A DNA stretch of 64,000 bases from Myxococcales bacterium (GTDB lineage: Bacteria > Myxococcota_A > Polyangia > Palsa-1104), in contig PNAM01000103.1 in the NCBI GenBank assembly GCA_003170275.1, forward strand, positions 1 to 64,000. Direction: 5' to 3'. Each line of letters opens with the position of its first letter. The first letter of the stretch is position 1. A model generated the notes under the pieces. The model saw nothing but the letters and a program-made list of their open reading frames with translations, ran no database searches and was not told the origin of the DNA. A program made the position numbers and the translations under genes. Below, piece after piece: positions 58,610 to 64,000 of this stretch.

Positions 58610-59020
58610 TCAAGTCATCGGCGAGAACGTGAGATCCCAGCGTGTCTTGGGCCGGAGCTTGATCACGCTCTCGGTGTCGGTCGAGATTCCCGGCCCGCTC
58701 GTCGGGCCTGCAGTCGGCGATCCCCACCGCTTGGTCAGATCCGGAACCGGATCCGACGTGAACAGGACAACGTACCCTGTGACCGTGCGGTGATTGGGTG
58801 ACTCGCCACCGCGGTAGACCAACCGCACGCCGGGCTGCTTCTTTTCGAGATCGTACAGGTCGCTGTCGACCGTCGTGCCGCCGATCTTCGTCGGAAACAC
58901 CGCCGGAAAATCCACCGTGTTGGGCACGACCGAACTCGGCAGCTCGACTCCGGCTATCATCGACTTGCCATCACAGCTCGTCGCACACGCGAGCACAACG
59001 ACACGGACCCAGGTCTTCAT
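58610..59020 (-). CDS. Small secreted (probable lipo-) protein
   Basis: A 136-residue protein with a signal peptide ending in ACATSC, a weak lipobox (Cys16). The mature part is beta-rich (VDFPAVFPTKIGGTTVDSDL, GYVVLFTSDPVPDL, KLRPKTRWDLTFSP). Unknown family. It follows the 184-residue gene by 12 bases on the - strand and is probably the last gene of the kinase operon. Confidence 0.65.
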   Translation of the reverse strand: MKTWVRVVVLACATSCDGKSMIAGVELPSSVVPNTVDFPAVFPTKIGGTTVDSDLYDLEKKQPGVRLVYRGGESPNHRTVTGYVVLFTSDPVPDLTKRWGSPTAGPTSGPGISTDTESVIKLRPKTRWDLTFSPMT

Positions 59021-59032
59021 CCGGTGAGCCTT

Positions 59033-59587
59033 CTAGCCGATCAGGCTGGGATCGCGGTGGACGGAGACCTCGCGGCGCGGCTGCTCGTCGGGCATGGCCG
59101 GCTTCCACGGCTCGGCGGCCCAGGCGCGGCGACGGCGCTGCTCGAACGTGACCTCGTGGACGATCGGTGTGAGCTGCGGCAGCGGCGGGCGGTGCAGGGC
59201 CTGACGCGCCTCGGCCCACGCGCGGCGGCCGCCCGGGTCGAGCACCTCGCCGATCGGCTCGCGCTCGTGCCACACGCTCTCCATCACCGGCCGGAACAGA
59301 TCGCGCAGGCTCGCCTGCGGCGTGAGCTCGCGCAGATCGGACTCGAGCTCGCCGGGAATCTCGCGGTCGCGCACCTTCAAGTAGCCGGCGCCCCAGGTCT
59401 CGGGCTCCACGTGGATCGGCAGCGACGGCGACGGCGCAGGCTGGCGCACGCGACCCTCGAACGCGGCCGCGCGGCGCTCGAGGCGCGCGAGCAACTGCCG
59501 GTCGACGAGCTGCGCCAGCACGGCGCCCGCGCGCGGCTCCGCGGGCTCCTCGGGCTCTTTGGCTTCGTCGCTCAAAAGTTGGCCCAT
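59033..59587 (-). CDS. Unknown protein downstream of the kinase
   Basis: A 184-residue charged protein whose ATG (59587) lies inside the last codons of the kinase gene. It has a helical N-terminus (LLARLERRAAAFEGRVRQPA), then PIHVEPETWGAGYLKV and a Trp/Arg-rich end. No family is recognised. The 16-base overlap with the kinase suggests coupled translation and a related function. Confidence 0.68.
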   Translation of the reverse strand: MGQLLSDEAKEPEEPAEPRAGAVLAQLVDRQLLARLERRAAAFEGRVRQPAPSPSLPIHVEPETWGAGYLKVRDREIPGELESDLRELTPQASLRDLFRPVMESVWHEREPIGEVLDPGGRRAWAEARQALHRPPLPQLTPIVHEVTFEQRRRRAWAAEPWKPAMPDEQPRREVSVHRDPSLIG

Positions 59588-60939
59588 GGCCAGGTACCGG
59601 GATGCTGCGCCAACCAGAAGTGGACCCCCAGGCCCGCGCCGAGCCCGATCACGATCCACGCCAGCCAGAACATCACGCCCGCGGGCGGCGGCGCCTCGGG
59701 CAGCGCACCCTCACGCGCGGCCACCGCACGCTCGCGCGCGTAGGCCACCACGCCGTGCGAGTCGGGCAGGAGCTGCGTGCCGCCCGGATTGCCCCCGGCG
59801 CTTCCAGCGTTCTGGGCGTCGAGCGACATGGTCCTCTGCGACGAGCCCTGCGGCGATGGCTGCGGCGACAGCTTCGGCGCCGGCACGCCCATCACCGTCT
59901 TCTGCTCCGCCACCGGCGGCGCGGCGTTTCTGACCACCGCCGGCGCCTCGGCCATCATCGTCTTCTGCTCCGCCATCGGCGGCGGCGCAACCTGGGCGAC
60001 CGGCGGCGCACCCTGCGCGACCGGCGGCGCACCCTGCGCGACCGGCGGTGCGATCTGACGCTGCACGCCGCTCGGCGTCTGCCGCGGAAACAGCTCGGCC
60101 ATGCACGCCTGGCACTCGGTATCCATCTCCTCGGCCGTCTGCTGCCGCTGCTGCGGCTCCTTGGAGAGCGCCTTCATGACGATCGCGGCGAGTGGCGGCG
60201 GCGCCGAAGTCAGCGGCGCCGGCTGCTGACGCAGGTGCATCATCACCACCTCGGTCGGGATCTTGGCGTCGAACGGCGGCTTGCCGGTTAGCATCTCGTA
60301 GGCGACGATCCCCACCGCGTACAGGTCCGAGCGCGCGTCGAGCGGCACGCCGCGTCCCTGCTCCGGGCTCATGTACGCCGGCGTTCCGAACACCACGCCC
60401 GCGCGCGTCACCTGCGCGTCCGGCGAGTCGAGCTTGGCCACCGAAAAATCGAGCACCTTGACGAAGTCGCCCGCGCCCTTCATCTCCGCCAGGTAGATGT
60501 TGTCCGGCTTGATGTCGCGGTGGATGATCCCCTGGTTGTGCGCTTCGTGCAGCGACGCGCACACCTGCGAGATGATGCGCAGCACGCGGTTGGGCGGCAG
60601 CCGCTTGAGCTTGTCGATCTCGGTGCGCAGCGACCGCCCGTGCAGGTACTCCATGGCGATGAACAGCAGGCCTTCCTTGGTCTGCCCGAAATCGATCAGC
60701 CGCACGGTGTTGGGATGGTCGAGCCGCGACGCCGCGCGCGCCTCGTTGTGGAAGCGCTTGACCCACTGCGGGTCGGTCGACACGTGCGCGCCCAGCACCT
60801 TGATCGCGATCACGCGATCGACCGAGAGCTGCTTGGCCTTGTAGACCACGCCGGTGCCGCCCTCGCCGATGCGCTCGAGGATCTCGAAGCGCTCGGCCAG
60901 CACCTTGCCGCACAGCGGATCTGGCGGGTTGGTCGACAC
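59572..60939 (-). CDS. Membrane-anchored Ser/Thr protein kinase
   Basis: A 455-residue Hanks-type kinase. GTG at 60939 shares one base with the preceding stop. The catalytic domain (about 15-275) has the glycine loop GEGGTGVVYKA, AIKVL lysine, HRDIKPDN, and VKVLDFSVAKL, where DFG reads DFS with the metal-binding Asp kept; APE region is FGTPAYMSPEQ. The Pro/Ala-rich linker holds PPVAQGA repeats and the peptides QKTMMAE, QKTVMG and QRTMSLD. A membrane helix lies at about 428-447, so the kinase faces the cytoplasm with almost no outer domain. It may phosphorylate the FHA proteins. Confidence 0.93.
   Translation of the reverse strand: MSTNPPDPLCGKVLAERFEILERIGEGGTGVVYKAKQLSVDRVIAIKVLGAHVSTDPQWVKRFHNEARAASRLDHPNTVRLIDFGQTKEGLLFIAMEYLHGRSLRTEIDKLKRLPPNRVLRIISQVCASLHEAHNQGIIHRDIKPDNIYLAEMKGAGDFVKVLDFSVAKLDSPDAQVTRAGVVFGTPAYMSPEQGRGVPLDARSDLYAVGIVAYEMLTGKPPFDAKIPTEVVMMHLRQQPAPLTSAPPPLAAIVMKALSKEPQQRQQTAEEMDTECQACMAELFPRQTPSGVQRQIAPPVAQGAPPVAQGAPPVAQVAPPPMAEQKTMMAEAPAVVRNAAPPVAEQKTVMGVPAPKLSPQPSPQGSSQRTMSLDAQNAGSAGGNPGGTQLLPDSHGVVAYARERAVAAREGALPEAPPPAGVMFWLAWIVIGLGAGLGVHFWLAQHPGTWPWANF
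60001..60055 (-). repeat. 21-base coding repeat in the kinase linker
   Basis: Two and a half copies of a 21-base unit encode PPVAQGA in the kinase linker; the first two copies are identical. Confidence 0.7.
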
Positions 60940-61799
60940 TACCGTCCCAACCCGATGGTGACGCGGGTGTTCTTGCCGATCGATCGAAGGGTCGACTTGG
61001 CCACCGCGCGGTTGGCGTCCAGCACCGAGACGATGCGGAACTGGCCGCCGTCGAGCGGCTCCTCACCCGACGCGCCCTGCAGGATCGCGCCGGTCATGCC
61101 CGGCTTGAGCCCGGCCGCGGTCCCCTTGTCGAGGTACAGCGTCATGGTGCCGGCCTCGAGGTACGCCTGCACGATGCGCCCATACACCGACTCGCCCGGC
61201 TTGGTCTCGCGCGGCTCACGCGGCTCGCGCGGCGTCTTCGGCCGATGCGGCGGATCGTCGACCGGCTCGGGGTGCTCCCGCGGAGGCGGCGGCTCGCGCA
61301 CCACCACCACCACCGGCGGCGGCGGCGGAGGCGCGTCCCACTTCGCCTCCATCGTGTACACCGTCGCGTCGGTCTTGGTCGGCGCGGTCACGCGCACGTA
61401 GTACACGCCCGGCTTGTCGATCTGCGTGAGCAGCGACTTCTCCTTGGCGTTGCGGTTGCGCACCGGCGAGGCCGAGATCTGCCGGCCGATCTCGTCGAAC
61501 ACGTCGATCATCACGTCGCTCGAGTCGGAGTCCCAGTGGACCACCGTGTTGAGCACGCCCGAGCGCCCGAGCAGCTTCACCAGGTACCAGTCGGTCTTGT
61601 CCTGCGATTGGAAGTTGACCTCGTCGGTGACCGGCGTGTTGATCCGGACCTCGCGCGCGGTCGAGCGCTTCCCGTCGGGACCCGAGCGCGCGTCGGCGTC
61701 GAACTTCACTTCGTTGCCGGTCTTGGGGGGCGGCGCTGGTCCGCACCCGCCAGCGACGAGGACCAACAGCGCGAACATGGGCAGGCGTGGCATGCGCAA
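60939..61799 (-). CDS. Lipoprotein with PPC-like domain (paralogue A)
   Basis: A 286-residue lipoprotein with lipobox AGGC (Cys19). A beta-sandwich domain (about 45-155; NFQSQDKTDWYLVKLLGRSG, SDVMIDVFDEIGRQI, KPGVYYVRVTAPTKTDATVY) resembles the PPC domain. A Pro/Arg-rich linker with poly-Pro and poly-Val runs precedes a C-terminal small barrel (about 205-286; LYLDKGTAAGLKPGMTGAIL). It is a paralogue of the gene immediately upstream. It overlaps the kinase start by one base, which points to a sensing role for the kinase. Confidence 0.85.
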   Translation of the reverse strand: MRMPRLPMFALLVLVAGGCGPAPPPKTGNEVKFDADARSGPDGKRSTAREVRINTPVTDEVNFQSQDKTDWYLVKLLGRSGVLNTVVHWDSDSSDVMIDVFDEIGRQISASPVRNRNAKEKSLLTQIDKPGVYYVRVTAPTKTDATVYTMEAKWDAPPPPPPVVVVVREPPPPREHPEPVDDPPHRPKTPREPREPRETKPGESVYGRIVQAYLEAGTMTLYLDKGTAAGLKPGMTGAILQGASGEEPLDGGQFRIVSVLDANRAVAKSTLRSIGKNTRVTIGLGR

Positions 61800-61803
61800 A
61801 AGT

Positions 61804-62742
61804 CTACTTCAAGTTGACCACGATGCGCTTGTTCTTGCCTGGCTGCTTGACATAGTTCGAGTGCGCGATCGACTTGGTGCCGTCGATCACCTGGGCGATG
61901 GTGAACGTTCCACCGTCGAGGAGCTTGTCTCCTTCGGGGCCCTCGAGGATGTTGCCGCTCATCCCCTCGCGCAGCTTGCCGCCCGAGCCCTTGTCCAGGT
62001 ACAGGACCAGCATCGAGCCTTCCCGGTGGTACTGGACGATCGAGCCGACCAGCTTGCTCGGATCGAGCGCGAAGGCGAGCGGCACCGCGGGTACGGCAGG
62101 CGCGGCGGGCGCAGCTGGCGCGCCCCCAGCCGCGGCGGGCGCAGGCGTGGCGGGCGGCGCGGCGGCCACCAACGGCGGCCCCGGCGGGCCCTTCCATTTG
62201 ATGGCCACCGTGTAGATCGACGCGTCGGCCTTGGTCGGTGCCGACACGCGCAGGTAATAGATGCCCGGCTCGTCGATCTGCACCAGGATCTTCTTGACCT
62301 GCTGCCCCTCGAGCCGCGGCGGCGACTTGCCGATCGAGTCGCCGAACTTGTTGAAGATGTCGATGTCGATGTTGGACTTCTCGTCGTCCCAGTGCAGCTC
62401 GAAGGTGGCGATGCCCGGCTTGCCGCCCAGGCTGACCTTGCGCCAGTCGTACTGATCGCCCTTCTTGAAGTCGACCTTGTCGTCGATGGCGGTGTTGAGC
62501 GGCGCGTCCTTGGCGTGCAGGCGATCGCCGTCCTCGTCCTCGGCCGGCGCGCTGCCGGCGCCGCCGCCCTTGTCCTTCTTGTCCTTCTTGGCCTTGGCGG
62601 TTTCGTCCTTGCCCTTGTCGGCCTGGTCCTTGGCCTGGCCGGCGGTGTCGGCGAGCTGGCCGATGCCGCCGGTCGCCGCCGTGAGTGTGTCGCAACCGCC
62701 GCTTACCACGAGGAGCCACCCCAGGACCGCCGCACTTCGCAT
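61804..62742 (-). CDS. Lipoprotein with PPC-like domain (paralogue B)
   Basis: A 312-residue lipoprotein with lipobox SGGC (Cys17), then a Lys/Asp/Gly-rich helix (DKGKDETAKAKKDKKD). The PPC-like domain (about 85-190; VDFKKGDQYDWRKVSLGGKP, NIDIDIFNKFGDSIGK, EPGIYYLRVSAPTKADASIY) and the C-terminal barrel (LYLDKGSGGKLREGMSGNIL) mirror paralogue A. It is the first gene of the five-gene - strand operon. Duplication followed by divergence is apparent from the shared order. Confidence 0.85.
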   Translation of the reverse strand: MRSAAVLGWLLVVSGGCDTLTAATGGIGQLADTAGQAKDQADKGKDETAKAKKDKKDKGGGAGSAPAEDEDGDRLHAKDAPLNTAIDDKVDFKKGDQYDWRKVSLGGKPGIATFELHWDDEKSNIDIDIFNKFGDSIGKSPPRLEGQQVKKILVQIDEPGIYYLRVSAPTKADASIYTVAIKWKGPPGPPLVAAAPPATPAPAAAGGAPAAPAAPAVPAVPLAFALDPSKLVGSIVQYHREGSMLVLYLDKGSGGKLREGMSGNILEGPEGDKLLDGGTFTIAQVIDGTKSIAHSNYVKQPGKNKRIVVNLK

Positions 62743-62809
62743 TGTGACAAAGGGTGCCGTGCCTACCTTCCCTCGTCAAGCTGTCGGAACCGCGATATGA
62801 TTCTGCCGG

Positions 62810-63622
62810 ATGTCGTCGGAGAAGCCAAAAGGTGGTGGACTGGCGTCCAACCTGCCACCTCCGCCCGCCCCGCCCGGACCCTCCGGGGGAGAGCCCGCAC
62901 CGTCGAGCGCCAAGACGATCATGCTGGATCGCGCGCCGGTCGCGCCGACCGGAATGCGCGAGCGCCCCCAGAAGATGCCGCCCATGGCCCGCCCGCGCCG
63001 CGCGTCGACGTGGGGCCGCTGGGTGGCCGGCCCGCTGATCGCCGTGTTGATCGCGGGGGGCACGGTCGCGCTCGCCGGCGTGATCCTGCCGCGCGTGCCC
63101 AAGCCGCCGCCGCCCAAGCCGCAAGGCCGGCTGCGCCTGAGCTCCGAGCCGCAGGGCGCGTCGATCCTCCTCGACGGCAAGGTCTACCCGCACTTCACGC
63201 CCACCATCGTCGAGGGCGACGTGGGCGGCACGCTGCACGTCACCTTCAAGCTCGACGGGTACGCGTCCAAGGAAGCGGAGGTCTACATCGCCGAGGGCGA
63301 GCACCCGTTCGCCACCAAGCTGGAGAAGCTAGCAGCGCCGCCGCCGACGCCCGAGCCGCCGCGCCCGAAGCCGCACCCGCCGACCGTCAAGGAGCCGAAG
63401 GAGCCGGCGGGAAAATCCGCGCTGTCGGTGATCGTTCGTCCGTGGGCGATCGTCTACGTCGACGGCACGCGGTTGCGCCAGACGCCGGTGACGGACTTCG
63501 AGCTGCCTGCGGGCAAGCACACCATCGAGCTGGTGAACGAATCGAAGAGCCGGCGCGAAAAGATCACCGTCACCCTCAAGCCCGGCGAGCCCGAAGTGAT
63601 CCGCCGCGAGTGGGACAAGTAG
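62810..63622 (+). CDS. Membrane protein with two PEGA domains
   Basis: A 270-residue protein. A Pro/Gly-rich cytoplasmic tail contains AKTIMLDRA (about 34-42), then a membrane helix (about 68-92, VAGPLIAVLIAGGTVALAGV) and two outer PEGA domains (RLRLSSEPQGASILLDGKVY, ALSVIVRPWAIVYVDGTRLR with the LPAGKHTIELVN close). PEGA domains are surface-facing and common in myxobacterial kinases. It is divergent from the kinase operon and shares the TMxLD-type peptide with FHA proteins. Confidence 0.88.
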   Translation: MSSEKPKGGGLASNLPPPPAPPGPSGGEPAPSSAKTIMLDRAPVAPTGMRERPQKMPPMARPRRASTWGRWVAGPLIAVLIAGGTVALAGVILPRVPKPPPPKPQGRLRLSSEPQGASILLDGKVYPHFTPTIVEGDVGGTLHVTFKLDGYASKEAEVYIAEGEHPFATKLEKLAAPPPTPEPPRPKPHPPTVKEPKEPAGKSALSVIVRPWAIVYVDGTRLRQTPVTDFELPAGKHTIELVNESKSRREKITVTLKPGEPEVIRREWDK

Positions 63623-63685
63623 GCCTTTCGGAGCTCGAGGGCTGAGGAAATCCGCGCCACCCTGGGGCGATTCGGACGCACTACT

Positions 63686-64000
63686 CTAGCTGCGCAGCTT
63701 GTAGCCGCTCTCGAGCATCCACCAGACGGTGGCGAGCGCCGCCGCGCAGATTCCGCCGGTGACCGCGAGGCCGACGTAGGGCGAGGTCGAGGACACGCCG
63801 AGGATGCCGTAGCGCAGCCCCTCGACCATATAGAGGATGGGGTTGCAGCGCGTGACCGAGGCCCACGGTGCGGGGAGCATGCGCGCCGAGTAGAAGACGC
63901 CACCGAGGAACGTGAGCGGCGTGATGATGAAGGTGGGGATGATGTTGAGCTGCTCGAACTTGTCGCTCCAGATGGCGATCGCCAGGCCGAGCAGCGCGAA
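63686..64000 (-). CDS. ABC-2 type transporter permease, C-terminal part
   Basis: The C-terminal 104 residues of an ABC-2 family permease (NodJ/YadH type); the start lies beyond the window. The segment QLNIIPTFIITPLTFLGGVF, then CNPILYMVEGLRYGILG and a final membrane helix, is the family signature. It is convergent with the PEGA gene; the 63-base gap between them holds no recognisable terminator. The exported substrate is unknown. Confidence 0.88.
   Translation of the reverse strand, partial: FALLGLAIAIWSDKFEQLNIIPTFIITPLTFLGGVFYSARMLPAPWASVTRCNPILYMVEGLRYGILGVSSTSPYVGLAVTGGICAAALATVWWMLESGYKLRS

Noticed and set aside
62796..62801. TATGAT as -10 box for the PEGA gene
   Set aside because: There is no acceptable -35 box at 16-18 bases; the match alone is too weak to call.

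Overview
The window is high-GC, gene-dense DNA with very tight stop/start overlaps. It is rich in lipoproteins that carry Asp/Gly-rich linkers after the lipobox, in FHA domains, and in a Ser/Thr kinase/PP2C pair. That combination suggests a myxobacterium-like member of the Myxococcota (old Deltaproteobacteria). No rRNA, tRNA, CRISPR array, transposase or integrase was seen. The order cannot be fixed from sequence alone.

Region 1 (1-8528, + strand) is the 3' part of a type II secretion operon: the end of gspF, gspG, a second GspG-like gene without a prepilin peptidase motif, then gspH, I, J, K, L, M and N, most of them overlapping by 1-4 bases. Region 2 (8530-26030, mainly - strand) is mixed. 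It holds an FHA/sigma-54 activator, a MoaD-MoaE fusion under a Cys-rich lipoprotein and a TPR protein, a single lipoprotein with its own promoter and terminator, and a SprT-like metallopeptidase. These are followed by an operon of outer-membrane-like protein, ECF sigma factor, membrane anti-sigma-like protein and VWA lipoprotein. Then come malic enzyme maeB, a secreted PHP-domain protein, a thioredoxin-like [2Fe-2S] ferredoxin and a KamA-family radical SAM enzyme.

Region 3 (26123-52052, + strand) is a complete-looking phage-tail-like contractile injection system (eCIS/PVC-Afp type). It encodes a DUF4255 cap protein, two sheaths, a double-domain tube protein and a single-domain tube protein, an assembly protein, and a 56-residue protein apparently started at AUA. 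It continues with a 1130-residue low-complexity protein, a LysM protein, a short hub, a zinc ribbon, gp25, baseplate J, a PASTA-fused tail protein and a fibre-like protein. The operon then runs into four consecutive FHA proteins, a Ycf46-like AAA+ ATPase with DUF1257 (Ycf35) and DUF2997 partners, and a double AAA+ ATPase of Pvc15 type.

Region 4 (52063-64000) looks like the accessory and signalling arm. It has a divergent pair (a 235-residue unknown and a DUF4157/HELTH protein) driven by matching promoters, a pentapeptide-repeat-like protein, a TPR protein and a PP2C phosphatase. A five-gene - strand operon includes a Ser/Thr kinase, and a PEGA protein and part of an ABC-2 permease close the window.

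Two links across the eCIS region stand out. A promoter-like element, GCAAC(A/T)-17 bases-GATAA(T/C), occurs upstream of the first sheath gene and on both sides of the 54.7 kb divergent pair. A short peptide, (R/K)T(M/I)xL(D/E), recurs in three FHA proteins, the kinase and the PEGA protein. Together they suggest an eCIS run by its own sigma factor and by Thr-phosphorylation/FHA signalling; this is inference.
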